Assembly (NCBI RefSeq): GCF_000969885.1
Contig: NZ_CP009501.1
Location: forward strand, 682,001 to 746,000
Origin: Methanosarcina thermophila TM-1
GTDB taxonomy: Archaea; Halobacteriota; Methanosarcinia; Methanosarcinales; Methanosarcinaceae
DNA: 64,000 nt
Reading direction: 5' to 3'
Shown here: positions 8,126 to 16,858 of the stretch, piece after piece
How positions within the stretch are numbered: position 1 is the stretch's first letter
Layout of the letters: the number at the start of each line of letters is the position of its first letter
Notes under the pieces: model-generated
Seen by the model: only the letters and a program-made list of their open reading frames with translations
Told to the model about the DNA's origin: nothing
The model's database searches: none
Made by a program: the position numbers and the translations under genes

Positions 8126-8512
8126 TCACCCTCTAGTCGTCCTGAATGCCTCTCTCACTCCAGGCAGCATCATATAGATGATGATAAGGGCGTTAATAAT
8201 TACTGAGGAATTAACGTCAAACCATGAACCGCCTGTGACCAGAATCACGAAATCCAGGCAGAGGTTAAATATCGCAATAACAGCCATAAACATCCAGCCC
8301 TGTGGATTTAACTCCCAGAGCATCTTAGCCGCCCATGCCCATATGTAGGTCATCAAACCGTACAGTAGAGCGTACCAGAGATTGAAAATACGTATATCCA
8401 GAGGCCCTACAAAAGGCAAAAAGCCAAGAAAACGAAGCGTTGCAATAGCGTTTAAAACTGCTAGCAATACAGCCAGAGCAGCTAGAATGGTAACACCAAT
8501 AGGTCTATCCAT
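8126..8512 (-). CDS. Small four-helix membrane protein
   Basis: A 128-residue integral membrane protein with four predicted transmembrane segments (about residues 7-27, 45-65, 74-95, 100-118) and a short basic tail (REAFRTTRG). The opening MDRPIGVTILAALAVLLAVL resembles a widespread family of small archaeal and bacterial membrane proteins of unknown function. An AAGGAG Shine-Dalgarno precedes the ATG. It lies 61 bases downstream of the DUF308 gene on the same strand, so the two probably form one transcript. Confidence 0.75.
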   Translation of the reverse strand: MDRPIGVTILAALAVLLAVLNAIATLRFLGFLPFVGPLDIRIFNLWYALLYGLMTYIWAWAAKMLWELNPQGWMFMAVIAIFNLCLDFVILVTGGSWFDVNSSVIINALIIIYMMLPGVREAFRTTRG

Positions 8513-8573
8513 ATTCCTGTCTCCTTATTTTTTCTCCTTGTCTCACGTATTTACTTGAAAATCCTCCTTCAGT

Positions 8574-9146
8574 TCACATTCTAAATCCTTCAATAAGTGT
8601 CCCGATCCCCCCGAGAATAAGGAAGAGCCCGAATACCCATGGTAGAACAGCAACTCCTGCCGCAAAATTGACCAGGAGAAGCAAGCCTAAAATTATGGTT
8701 AGGATACCGATGATTCCTACACCCCTTCCTCCTCCTTTAAGGGCAAGGAGGATTTTCACAGCTCCGGTGACAACAGCCCATATCCCTATGAAAATAACGA
8801 ATAAAGTAAGAACTATAACGGAGCTGTAGATAGGGTACATCAGTATAACTGCTCCTGCAATAATGCTCAGGATGCCCGATAGCAGTTTCCATACCCTGTT
8901 CCCAGAGTATATCAGCGCCCCTAAAACAGAAAGCATTCCTTCTGCCAGCCAGAAAATACCCAAAATCTGTATAAGAAAAGTAGTGGTTTGACCAGGCCTG
9001 AATAAGAGAAATAAGCCTATAAGAATAGCAATAATACCTTCAAGCAGGACAATCCACCTGGGTAACTCAAGTGGTGCATAATCCATCTCGTCATCAGGAT
9101 CGAACGATACTTCCGTAATATCAACTGGTTGTTCCATATAATTCAT
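8574..9146 (-). CDS. HdeD/DUF308-family membrane protein
   Basis: A 190-residue protein with six transmembrane segments, arranged as the repeated helix pairs of the HdeD/DUF308 family. Glycine-rich helices (GIIAILIGLFLLFRPG, GILSIIAGAVILMYPI, GILTIILGLLLLV) each mark one repeat. HdeD in enterobacteria is linked to acid resistance; archaeal members have no established role. The start MNYMEQPVDITEV is preceded by GGGGAG. The segment carrying the ribosome site and first codons is present two more times just upstream (9131-9213), creating extra initiation sites. It is probably co-transcribed with the membrane protein at 8126-8512. Confidence 0.85.
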   Translation of the reverse strand: MNYMEQPVDITEVSFDPDDEMDYAPLELPRWIVLLEGIIAILIGLFLLFRPGQTTTFLIQILGIFWLAEGMLSVLGALIYSGNRVWKLLSGILSIIAGAVILMYPIYSSVIVLTLFVIFIGIWAVVTGAVKILLALKGGGRGVGIIGILTIILGLLLLVNFAAGVAVLPWVFGLFLILGGIGTLIEGFRM

Positions 9147-9213
9147 CTCCCCAGGTTATTTGCTCCATGTAGTTCATCCCCAGATTTGTTCCATGTAGTT
9201 CATCCCCAGGTTA
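9131..9213 (-). repeat. Triplicated translation-start region of the DUF308 gene
   Basis: Three imperfect copies of about 26-31 bases. Read on the minus strand, each has CTGGGGATGAACTACATGGA or a close variant, that is, a Shine-Dalgarno plus ATG and codons for Met-Asn-Tyr-Met-Glu-Gln. ATGs fall at 9203, 9177 and 9146. The outermost reads MNYMEQIWG and stops at a TGA overlapping the next ATG. The middle one runs out of frame across the real start and stops shortly after. Only the copy at 9146 leads into the full gene. Confidence 0.8.
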
Positions 9214-9651
9214 CTAGCTTTTCATACCTTCTGCAGCCAGAATAAGGACTTGACCACAGCTAAGCATATATTCTATCCGGACACAGAATTTCATGTTGGG
9301 GATGATTTATTTCCATTCAGGAATGATCAGAGTCAAATAGAGTATGCCTTTCCCCCACAAAGTAGGCAATCTTTCATCCCTGTTTAATTCATCAATGAGG
9401 TTTACTGTAATTTATATAATCTACCTTGAATAACCCACGCCGAAATATCTCTTTCCACGCCTTACTAAAGACGAAGCGGTTGCATAGATAAAGATATATA
9501 AACAATTATATATAAATTAACTTATGATTAATTCTAAAAAACGTTCAGTTAAGGATAAATCTCTGATACATATATGCAAAGAAGCAGATACAAGAAAAAA
9601 CTGTAAATAAGGAAACCATTTAAGTAGAATTCCATATCTCAAAAGATCAAG
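9214..9651. other. Divergent intergenic region
   Basis: About 440 bases between the minus-strand DUF308 gene and plus-strand Tsr3. It holds AT-rich promoter-like DNA, including TTTATATAATC near 9412 and AAAGATATATAAAC near 9490. No gene was recognised. Confidence 0.4.
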
Positions 9652-10173
9652 ATGAAACCGACTAATCAACGGGATATTCCCCTTTATATCTACCATGCCG
9701 GGCAGTGTGACCCTAAAAAATGTACAGGAAAGAAACTGGCTCGCTTTGACCTTGCCCGTCTTTACGATAGGATATCAAGGCTGCCCAGGTCGGCGATCCT
9801 TCTGGATCCGACTGCTGAAAAAGCCCTTTCACCTGTCGATGATCCAGGAAAAGGAATAATCGTGCTTGATTGTTCCTGGGAAGAGGTAGAGAAGGTTTTT
9901 CCCGAGCTTGGAAAGCTGAACCTTAAGCATAGAGCCCTTCCTTACCTGCTCGCAGGCAATCCTGTGAATTTTGGAAGACCCTTGAAACTTAATTCAGCTG
10001 AAGCCTTTGCAGCAGCTCTCTACATCCTGGGGTACAAAGAACAGGCTGAAAGAGTTCTTTCCAAGTTTAACTGGGGACATAGCTTTCTCGAGCTTAATAA
10101 GGAGCCGCTCGAAGAGTATGCAAGCGCGAAGAATAGCGCTGAGATTGTGGAAATCCAGAGTCATTATATTTGA
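9652..10173 (+). CDS. tsr3: Tsr3-type rRNA aminocarboxypropyltransferase (DUF367)
   Basis: A 173-residue protein of the Tsr3/DUF367 family. In eukaryotes and archaea these SPOUT-like enzymes transfer the aminocarboxypropyl group of S-adenosylmethionine to a hypermodified uridine of small-subunit rRNA. Family hallmarks are visible: the N-terminal [41 protein letters not shown], and the C-terminal [17 protein letters not shown] and [15 protein letters not shown]. The length is normal for archaeal members. The stop overlaps the beginning of the next open frame, and the gene is probably co-transcribed with the LOG-like gene. Confidence 0.9.
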   Translation: MKPTNQRDIPLYIYHAGQCDPKKCTGKKLARFDLARLYDRISRLPRSAILLDPTAEKALSPVDDPGKGIIVLDCSWEEVEKVFPELGKLNLKHRALPYLLAGNPVNFGRPLKLNSAEAFAAALYILGYKEQAERVLSKFNWGHSFLELNKEPLEEYASAKNSAEIVEIQSHYI

Positions 10174-10208
10174 TTATCCCTGAAGAACATCTGCCAGGTG
10201 GAGAAACG

Positions 10209-10700
10209 GTGAAAAGAGTGACCAGAAAACAGATTGGAGTTATAGGTGCAGGAGCTTGCTGCAGCGAAACAAGGCTCCTTGCAGAAATGGTAGGAAGAGA
10301 AGTAGCAAAGCGAGGGGCAGTTTTACTCTGTGGAGGTCTGGGAGGAGTTATGGAGGCTGCAGCATACGGAGCAAAGCAGGAAGGAGGGATAACTCTTGGA
10401 ATTCTGCCCGGAACCCGGAGAGAGGAAGCAAATCCCTGGATAGATCTTGCGGTCGTCAGTGGAATGGGACATGCCAGAAACGCGCTCATAGCCCAGTCTT
10501 CGGATGCTTTGATCGCGGTCAGTGGGGAATACGGAACACTTTCCGAGATAGCTCTCGGCCTGAAAATGGGAAAGCCTGTGGTCGTGCTTGAACCAAACTG
10601 GGAAATCAAAGGTGTTCACAGAGCGAAGAGTCCTGAAGAAGCTGTAGAACTCGCTTTCAGGCTAATTAAAGGTAACTTAAAAACTGAAAAGATTGCCTGA
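10209..10700 (+). CDS. LOG-like Rossmann protein (TIGR00725 family)
   Basis: A Rossmann-fold protein of about 163 residues related to the LOG (cytokinin riboside phosphohydrolase, 'lysine decarboxylase-like') superfamily, TIGR00725 branch. It starts KQIGVIGAGAC and contains LLCGGLGGVMEAAAYGAK, LGILPGTRREEANPW, ARNALIAQSSDALIAVSGEYGTLSEIALG and KPVVVLEP. The GGxGGxM and GTLSE motifs correspond to the phosphate-binding and active-site motifs (PGGxGTxxE in LOG). The frame opens at a TTG overlapping the previous stop, but GTG 10209 has a GGTGGAG ribosome site five bases upstream and better fits the family N-terminus. A nucleotide-hydrolysing role is possible but unproven. Confidence 0.8.
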   Translation: MKRVTRKQIGVIGAGACCSETRLLAEMVGREVAKRGAVLLCGGLGGVMEAAAYGAKQEGGITLGILPGTRREEANPWIDLAVVSGMGHARNALIAQSSDALIAVSGEYGTLSEIALGLKMGKPVVVLEPNWEIKGVHRAKSPEEAVELAFRLIKGNLKTEKIA

Positions 10701-10779
10701 GAGAAATCCATGAAAGCTCAAGATATTAAAAGGGAATTAACTGGAAAAGGGCTCAAGAGAGGCTATAATGGAGAAATGA

Positions 10780-10810
10780 TTTTCGCTCAAGCCTTTTTTT
10801 AAAAGGCTTG
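10780..10810 (+). repeat. Dispersed 31-nt hairpin repeat, copy A
   Basis: TTTTCGCT followed by a perfect 10-bp stem (CAAGCCTTTT with AAAAGGCTTG) and a three-base loop. The same unit occurs at 57565-57595 (reverse) and twice at 61179-61236. It lies 80 bases past the LOG-like gene and could act as a terminator. Confidence 0.75.
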
Positions 10811-10990
10811 TGATAAAGAGTTATATGCCTAATTTTAATTACGGATGACAGCATATCTTGAGAGTCGATCCAAAAATTTATATCACAAAAGGAAACTTCA
10901 TGAATTGAGGGGCAGGCTTTATCTCAGACTGGCAGGAGTTTTGGGGTAAACTAATTATCACTTAGAAAATAAAGTATACCGGAGTTTTAG

Positions 10991-13285
10991 ATGCACCTTA
11001 TCGTAACGGAAAAAAATATAGCAGCAAAGAGGATTGCTGCGATTCTGGCTCCAAAGAATCCGAAAAAGGATAGAGTCAGCGGAGTGGACGTGTACCGGTA
11101 CGAGACCGTGTCCTCCGATGGGAAAAAGCAGGAGACTGCTGTTATAGGATTGTCGGGCCATATTGTAGGGATAGATTTTCCCAAGGAGTACAATAACTGG
11201 CAGAAGGTCGATGCTAAAGCCCTTATTGATGCCGAGATCGTAACAACTCCTATTAACCGGAAGATTGTAACTGCCCTGAGAAGCCTGGGAAAAAAGGCAA
11301 GCAGGGTTACAATTGCCACTGACTACGACCGAGAAGGCGAACTGATAGGAGTTGAAGCACTCAATATTATAAAAAAGGTAAATCCAGATGTTCCTTTTGA
11401 CCGGGTCCGCTACAGTGCAATAACCCCAAAAGCAATAGAAGTTGCTTTTTCAAACCCGACAAATGTAGATTTCAATCTCGCGGATGCAGGCCATTCAAGG
11501 CAGGTCATAGACCTTGTATGGGGTGCAGCTCTCACCCGCTACATTTCTCTTGCTGCAGGCAGGCTTGGGAAAATGTTTCTCTCGGTAGGCAGAGTACAGT
11601 CGCCTACGCTTTCTCTTATTGTTGACAGGGAAAAAGAAAGGAATATTTTTGTCCCGACTCCTTACTGGGAGATCCATGTCGAACTTCAAAATGCTAAAGG
11701 AGAGACTTTTTCAGCTCAGCACTCAACCCGCCGCTTCTTGGATAAAAAGGAGGCAGAAAAGGTCTTCAAGAAACTGGGAAAACAGGCGAAGTTAAAAGAA
11801 ATTGAGAAAGGGAAAAAGACGGATCAGCCGCCGATTCCTTTCAATACAACAGGTTTCATAAGCGCAGCTAATTCAATCGGGCTTAGTCCCGCAAATGCGA
11901 TGCGCATAGCCGAATCCCTTTACACTAACGGTTATATCTCATACCCGAGAACTGACAATACGGTTTATCCTGATACCCTTGACCTGAAAGCCCAGATTGA
12001 GATTTTCAGGGAGGGTCCTTTTAAAGAATACGCAAACGCCCTGCTTGAGAAAGCCGAACTTTCCCCCACGCGAGGCAAAAAAGAGACTACTGACCATCCA
12101 CCGATTTTTCCGGTTTCCCTTGCAAAAAAGACCGACTTAAAAGAGGATGAATGGAAGGTTTATGAGCTTGTAGTCAGGCGGTTTTTTGCAACTTTCGCCG
12201 GACCGAGCGAATGGGAAACCATGCGTTTGAAACTTGATATTCAGGGGGAGGAATTCAGAGCAAACGGAGCAAGGCTTGTAGAGCCGGGCTGGAGATGGTA
12301 CTATCCTTACAATGCGCCTGAAGACAGGCTCTTACCCGAACTCCGCGAAGGCGATTCCCTGGAAGTTATAAAGAAAGAGATACTGGACAAAGAAACCCAG
12401 CCTCCGGGCCGCTACGGGCAGGGAAAGCTTATCAATATTATGGAGGAGCTGGGGCTTGGGACAAAAGCCACCAGGCACGAGATAATCAGCAAGCTTTATT
12501 CCAGAGCTTACATTCACGGAAATCCGGTACAGCCCACGAATACATCTTTTGCAGTAGTGGATACCCTTGAGAAATATTCTCCTGCCATCACAAAGCCGGA
12601 CATGACAAGGCAGCTTGAAGAAAACATGGACCTGATTGCTGAGGGCAAGATCAAAGAGGCTGAGGTGCTTGAGGAATCGCGGAAGATGTTAAAGCAGGTC
12701 TTCTCAGAACTTGACAAAAACCGGGACAAAATCGTGGAATCCCTCCAGGCAGGCCTCAGGGAAGACAAGATTATAGGCATCTGCTCAGGCTGTGGAAACG
12801 AACTTATGATCCGGCGTTCAAAAAGAGGAGGCCGTTTTATAGGCTGCAGCAACTATCCAAACTGTACCTTTTCCCTCCCCCTGCCAAAAAGCGGACAGAT
12901 CGTGGTCATTGACAAAATGTGTGAAACCCACGGCTTGCACCATATCCGCATAATCAATTCAGGTAAACGTCCCTGGGATCTCGGCTGCCCACAGTGCAAT
13001 TTCATAGAATGGCAGAAAATCCAAGAGGAAGAGCAGGCTCAGCAGCCGAAAAAAGAGCGCCCGAAATCAATCCAGGATCTCGAAGGTGTGGGAAAAGCCA
13101 CAGCCGGGAAACTGGAAGAAGCCGGAATTACAAGCGTGGAAGCCCTGGCAGAAGCCGATCCTGTAGAACTTGCAAGAACAATCAAGACCAGCGTAAAAAA
13201 GGTTAAAAACTGGCAGGTTTCATGTAACGGCACAGTTAAAGACACCGGCACTGTTGAGGACAGCAGCGCAATTGAAGACGCGTGA
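10991..13285 (+). CDS. topA: DNA topoisomerase I (type IA), archaeal
   Basis: A 764-residue type IA topoisomerase that relaxes negatively supercoiled DNA by single-strand passage. The N-terminal Toprim domain has E7 and the D111-x-D113-x-E115 metal site (ATDYDREGE). The catalytic tyrosine is Y318 in GYISYPRTD. QSPTLSLIVDRE and ATRHEIISKLY are further family motifs. The C-terminus carries a zinc finger (CSGCGNEL ... FIGCSNYPNC), a second cysteine cluster (CETHGLHHI ... LGCPQCN) and a helix-hairpin-helix module (IQDLEGVGKATAGKLEEAGI). The last 15 or so residues are a poorly conserved acidic tail. The ATG has GGAG nine bases upstream. Confidence 0.95.
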   Translation: MHLIVTEKNIAAKRIAAILAPKNPKKDRVSGVDVYRYETVSSDGKKQETAVIGLSGHIVGIDFPKEYNNWQKVDAKALIDAEIVTTPINRKIVTALRSLGKKASRVTIATDYDREGELIGVEALNIIKKVNPDVPFDRVRYSAITPKAIEVAFSNPTNVDFNLADAGHSRQVIDLVWGAALTRYISLAAGRLGKMFLSVGRVQSPTLSLIVDREKERNIFVPTPYWEIHVELQNAKGETFSAQHSTRRFLDKKEAEKVFKKLGKQAKLKEIEKGKKTDQPPIPFNTTGFISAANSIGLSPANAMRIAESLYTNGYISYPRTDNTVYPDTLDLKAQIEIFREGPFKEYANALLEKAELSPTRGKKETTDHPPIFPVSLAKKTDLKEDEWKVYELVVRRFFATFAGPSEWETMRLKLDIQGEEFRANGARLVEPGWRWYYPYNAPEDRLLPELREGDSLEVIKKEILDKETQPPGRYGQGKLINIMEELGLGTKATRHEIISKLYSRAYIHGNPVQPTNTSFAVVDTLEKYSPAITKPDMTRQLEENMDLIAEGKIKEAEVLEESRKMLKQVFSELDKNRDKIVESLQAGLREDKIIGICSGCGNELMIRRSKRGGRFIGCSNYPNCTFSLPLPKSGQIVVIDKMCETHGLHHIRIINSGKRPWDLGCPQCNFIEWQKIQEEEQAQQPKKERPKSIQDLEGVGKATAGKLEEAGITSVEALAEADPVELARTIKTSVKKVKNWQVSCNGTVKDTGTVEDSSAIEDA

Positions 13286-13626
13286 AAATAGTCTTTGACG
13301 TCAGCTTTTTCACTGTTGGCTGTTTTCAGAGTGGGTTATAAATTCGAATTTCAATTCAACCGATTATAATTTGAACCTTAATTCTTGATCCGTACAACCT
13401 TATTTGCCTTATCTGGTCGTTTTTATTACGCTCGACGGAGGAGAGCGGCTTTTACAGAAAATAGAGAAAAAAAGAAAAGCATAATAGAAAGGTTCCTTAG
13501 CTGAATAGGTCATGGAAATGTGGACTTCTATAATATGAAATCAGAGAGATTTTATACCCAGAAGTTGTAATGTTAACACTAAGAAACTAAATCAGATTTA
13601 AATCAACTTTATGATTAACTTCTCAA
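13286..13626. other. Convergent intergenic region
   Basis: This lies between the ends of topA and the minus-strand exported protein. It is AT-rich. I see no gene and no strong terminator hairpin. Confidence 0.4.
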
Positions 13627-14469
13627 TTACTTATACTTTCTTTTTTCAAAAGTTAAAGCTATAGTTGTAATTGCAATAATTGCTAGTACAAAGCCTCTAA
13701 ACGGCAATTTTTGAGTTGAACCATTTATTGTATTGTTTTCTAGATCAGCAACATGAATATTTTCTTTAACATTTGAATTTTTGATATTGTCTAATATACT
13801 CTTCCTATTAGAGCTATCTGTCTCATACTCTATACTATTTGAACTATTATAGTCTGCTTCATGGCTGTTTATCGGGAAAGTCCCGTTAAGAGATGGTTGT
13901 TCTTCAACCCCACAATAAACGAATTCCTCATTTTCATGTTTTTTTACGTCATCAGAACTATAAACAACAAGAACTACTTTTCCATCTACTGTTTTGTTAG
14001 TTAGCTCAATTGCATAACAGATATTCTCTATCTCAATTTGTCCGATAACAACCTCGTCCGATACAGCAAATCCTGCACTACTGTTTTCTTCTCCAATAAC
14101 TTTTCCACGGTATGTATTAATTTTTGCTGCTGGTATAATATAAGTTCCAGTTTCGTTCTCTATGAAAACTTTAGCATCATCACTTAATATGTGAGTATTC
14201 TCAAGTTCCAGATCAAACTCTTTCCCAAGCAGCTTCAACTTTACTTTACCATCAGCAACGTCGTTTAGAAAAACATCAGGATTTGAAGTAACTGTCTCAA
14301 AATTATCCAGTATTTCGGCAAAACGAAGAGAATCTTTGTCATAACTTATATTTTCTAAAATATCTGAACTGGAATCAGTTGCTAGTGCGGTTCCTGGTAA
14401 AATTAAGGTATTCATCAGCAGTGCTACAACAAGAAACGTATATGCTCTAAACTTTGTCCCTACTATCAT
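13627..14469 (-). CDS. Exported propeptide-like protein with C-terminal anchor
   Basis: A 280-residue protein with a signal peptide (FLVVALLMNTLILPGTALA). The middle resembles the prodomain of M12-type zinc metallopeptidases: KLLGKEFDLELENTHIL, INTYRGKVIGEENSSAGFAVS and VVIGQIEIENICYAIE follow the order strand, Y-x-G-x-V-x-G, S-x-A-x-S, G-x-I. A Ser/Asn-rich stretch and a hydrophobic C-terminal helix (GFVLAIIAITTIALTF) with a lysine/arginine tail follow. There is no HExxH zinc motif, so the peptidase itself is missing. The protein may be a stand-alone inhibitor or chaperone, or the remains of a protease gene. The propeptide relationship is inferred from pattern only. Confidence 0.6.
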   Translation of the reverse strand: MIVGTKFRAYTFLVVALLMNTLILPGTALATDSSSDILENISYDKDSLRFAEILDNFETVTSNPDVFLNDVADGKVKLKLLGKEFDLELENTHILSDDAKVFIENETGTYIIPAAKINTYRGKVIGEENSSAGFAVSDEVVIGQIEIENICYAIELTNKTVDGKVVLVVYSSDDVKKHENEEFVYCGVEEQPSLNGTFPINSHEADYNSSNSIEYETDSSNRKSILDNIKNSNVKENIHVADLENNTINGSTQKLPFRGFVLAIIAITTIALTFEKRKYK

Positions 14470-14834
14470 TCATTTACCTTCTCTTTGCTCAAGATAAAGA
14501 ATTAAAAAAGTCTGAATATTCAAAATGGAATTACGCCTCCTAGCAAGTTGGGCTTAAATTTACTTTGCAACTTTTTTAATTAATACATTGTATCTACCCG
14601 TATTCTTTATGAATTTTATTGTGATTTTTCTGTCAATCATAGATTAGAAATAATTACATATTTGAGGATTAGAGATTGAATGAGAATCGAAAAGTTACTT
14701 GACAATTTTCTGATTCTAGAACAAACGAAAAAAATTTCTTATCCCTGGCTCACAGAAGAATTTAACAAATATTATAGCAAATATTATATCAGATATTATA
14801 GTAAAGTTTTAATAGATTTTAAGAGGGTTTTATT
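14470..14834. other. Divergent promoter region with AATATTATA repeats
   Basis: AT-rich region between the exported protein and the nuclease gene. A plus-strand frame from 14680 to 14892 is repetitive (three AATATTATAxCA-like phrases near 14767-14805), runs into the nuclease gene in another frame and does not look like protein. A GAGGG ribosome site lies at 14823-14827. Confidence 0.45.
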
Positions 14835-16076
14835 CTGGAGCTTACTTTTAAAGGCGGATGCAGGGAAGTCGGACGTTCGGGGTTTCTTGTAAATGGGGAG
14901 GTTCTGCTGGATTATGGGATAAAGGCAGGAGATATCCCGGAATATCCTCTCAATAGCATGGAGCCGAAGGTTGTGCTTGTTTCACATGGGCACCTTGACC
15001 ACTGCGGGGCTGTGCCCAACCTGATGTACCAGAATCCCGATGTTTTTATGACCCCGCCGACGGCAGAGTTTACTTTTCTTCTCGGCAGGGACACCCTGAA
15101 GCTTGCAGAGAGTACACTTTCAGGCGTACCGCCTTTTGATCCGGATGACCTGCAAAAGCTTGGCAGGCGGACACAGAGAATAGACTATAACAAGCCTTTC
15201 AAAAGCCACGGATACAGAATTTGCTTTTACAATGCAGGACACATCCCTGGGGCATCTGGTATCTTCCTAGAATCCGAAGCCGGGGAGAGCCTGTTTTATA
15301 CCGGGGATTTCAACCTTCAGGAAACAAGGCTAGTGCCCGGGGCGGCTGAATTTCCCGAAGCTGATACGCTTATTCTTGAGAGCACGTATTTCGGGGAGGA
15401 ACATGTCCCGCGAAAGGAGACTGAAGAAAGGTTCATCGAATCAATACTGGATACTGTGGATAGGGGAGGTACTGCTCTTATCCCTTCTTTTGCAATAGGC
15501 AGGACGCAGGAAATACTTATGCTGCTTGATGCTCACGGAATTCAGGCGTATGTGGACGGCATGGGCAGGGATGTGTACAAGATACTTAAAAAGTACCCCG
15601 AATATCTGAAGGATCCGAAGCGGCTTGATCGGGCTTTCGAGCATGCTATTCTCGTAAAAGACCATCAGCGGGACTCGATCCTTAAAGAACCTTCAGTCAT
15701 TGTTACCACGGCTGGGATGCTGAATGGAGGTCCGGTACTGTATTACCTGAGCCGGCTTTACAAAGATCCCAGATCAAAAGTCTTGCTTACAGGCTACCAG
15801 GTTGAGGGGACAAACGGCAGGCTGGCTCTTGAGCACGGGTTTATCGAGACCACAGCAGATATCCTTACTCTGAAGCCCAGGGTAGAAAAGTATGACTTTT
15901 CCGCCCACAGCGGAGATAGCGAGCTCAAAAAGGTTGTGAAGGATTTTTGCAAAAAAGGCGCTGAGAGAGTCTTTGTAATTCATGGGGATAGAACCGAAGC
16001 TTTTGCAGAATGGATTCTGGAAGAGATCGGTGTGGATGCGTATGCACCTGCAAACGGACATACTTTTAGCTTTTAA
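14835..16076 (+). CDS. Beta-CASP metallo-beta-lactamase RNase (mRNA 3'-end processing factor type)
   Basis: A zinc-dependent ribonuclease of the CPSF73-like/RNase J-like beta-CASP family, about 413 residues. The metal motif is SHGHLDHCG, followed by PGASGIFLE, YTGDFNLQETRL, LILESTYFGEEH, GRTQEILMLL, VTTAGMLNGGP and the C-terminal FVIHGDRTEAFA. The first ATG is at 14958, but conserved family sequence begins earlier (ELTFKGGCREVGRSGFLV, then LLDYGIKAGD). In that stretch there is no ATG, GTG or TTG after the in-frame stop at 14820. CTG at 14835, seven bases past GAGGG, is the most likely start; ATT at 14832 is the alternative. The protein probably processes or degrades RNA. Confidence 0.8.
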   Translation: MELTFKGGCREVGRSGFLVNGEVLLDYGIKAGDIPEYPLNSMEPKVVLVSHGHLDHCGAVPNLMYQNPDVFMTPPTAEFTFLLGRDTLKLAESTLSGVPPFDPDDLQKLGRRTQRIDYNKPFKSHGYRICFYNAGHIPGASGIFLESEAGESLFYTGDFNLQETRLVPGAAEFPEADTLILESTYFGEEHVPRKETEERFIESILDTVDRGGTALIPSFAIGRTQEILMLLDAHGIQAYVDGMGRDVYKILKKYPEYLKDPKRLDRAFEHAILVKDHQRDSILKEPSVIVTTAGMLNGGPVLYYLSRLYKDPRSKVLLTGYQVEGTNGRLALEHGFIETTADILTLKPRVEKYDFSAHSGDSELKKVVKDFCKKGAERVFVIHGDRTEAFAEWILEEIGVDAYAPANGHTFSF

Positions 16077-16139
16077 ACGAGAAAAAAGACGTTAAAAACC
16101 TGCGAAATATTTAAACCCGGATAGCTCCAATATCTGAGC

Positions 16140-16685
16140 ATGATTCTCAATCCTGAATCCGAAGTGCTTGAAGAACTTGCAAAGAGCATACTCCTGGCTG
16201 CACGGACTGCACCCAAAGCCAAGGGAGTAGACGATATTGTAACTGCACTGCTTGAGAAAGAAGACATTGAAGGGCTTGCCTCGGAAATGGAAAGGCTTGC
16301 AGATGAAAAAGGATCAAGTTTTGCTTTTCTGAAAAGAGATGCTGCAAATCTTCGAGATGCTGGGGCTGCAATTCTTATAGGGGTTAAAACCAGTGGTGCT
16401 GCTGGCCTGGATTGTGGAGCCTGCGGATTTAAAACCTGTGCCGAGATGCTGGACCAGCAGAAAGTAGAAGTGGAGTTCAGGGGTCCTAACTGCATGCTCA
16501 AATATGTGGATCTTGGAATTGCAATCGGTGCAGCAGCTGCAAAAGCTAAAGACCTCTGTATAGACAACAGGGTTATGTATTCGATTGGCGCAGCTGCAAG
16601 GACGGCGCGCTTGATGGATGCAGATGTCGTTTTTGGAATTCCACTCAGTATAACCGGGAAAAATATATTTTTTGATAGAAAATGA
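16140..16685 (+). CDS. DUF2148 iron-sulfur (ferredoxin-like) domain protein
   Basis: A 181-residue protein of the DUF2148 family. Cysteines C92, C95, C100 and C118 (DCGACGFKTC then GPNC) have the spacing of a [4Fe-4S] site. The N-terminal half (LLAARTAPKAKGVDDIVTALLE) resembles nitroreductase-like folds. The C-terminal half is alanine/glycine-rich (GIAIGAAAAKAKDLCIDNRV) and ends with GIPLSITGKNIFFDR. The family is frequent in anaerobes, and its role (probably electron transfer or flavin-linked) is unsettled. It starts 63 bases after the nuclease gene on the same strand. It converges with the aminotransferase gene across a hairpin terminator. Confidence 0.85.
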   Translation: MILNPESEVLEELAKSILLAARTAPKAKGVDDIVTALLEKEDIEGLASEMERLADEKGSSFAFLKRDAANLRDAGAAILIGVKTSGAAGLDCGACGFKTCAEMLDQQKVEVEFRGPNCMLKYVDLGIAIGAAAAKAKDLCIDNRVMYSIGAAARTARLMDADVVFGIPLSITGKNIFFDRK

Positions 16686-16796
16686 GAGTTTTAAAGGCTT
16701 CTAAGCTCTTATAAAGATGATTAAAGCCTTTTAGAATGTTTCAGAGTTTAAGAAAAAGAAGGTAAGAGAGAAGGTACACTTATAAAAAGGAAATTT

Positions 16797-16840
16797 TCTG
16801 GCCATGTATTCCATATGTCTGGCCAGAGCTATTTTTTAAA
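16797..16840. terminator. Bidirectional hairpin terminator between convergent genes
   Basis: A perfect 8-bp stem TCTGGCCA / TGGCCAGA (16797-16804 and 16820-16827), followed on the plus strand by GCTATTTTTTAAAA. It lies between the ends of the DUF2148 and aminotransferase genes and can serve both. Confidence 0.65.
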
Positions 16841-16858
16841 ATCTTTTAAACTCAGCAG

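Noticed and set aside
14680-14892. 70-codon frame before the beta-CASP nuclease
   Set aside because: It overlaps the conserved N-terminus of the nuclease in another frame and is built from AT-rich repeats.
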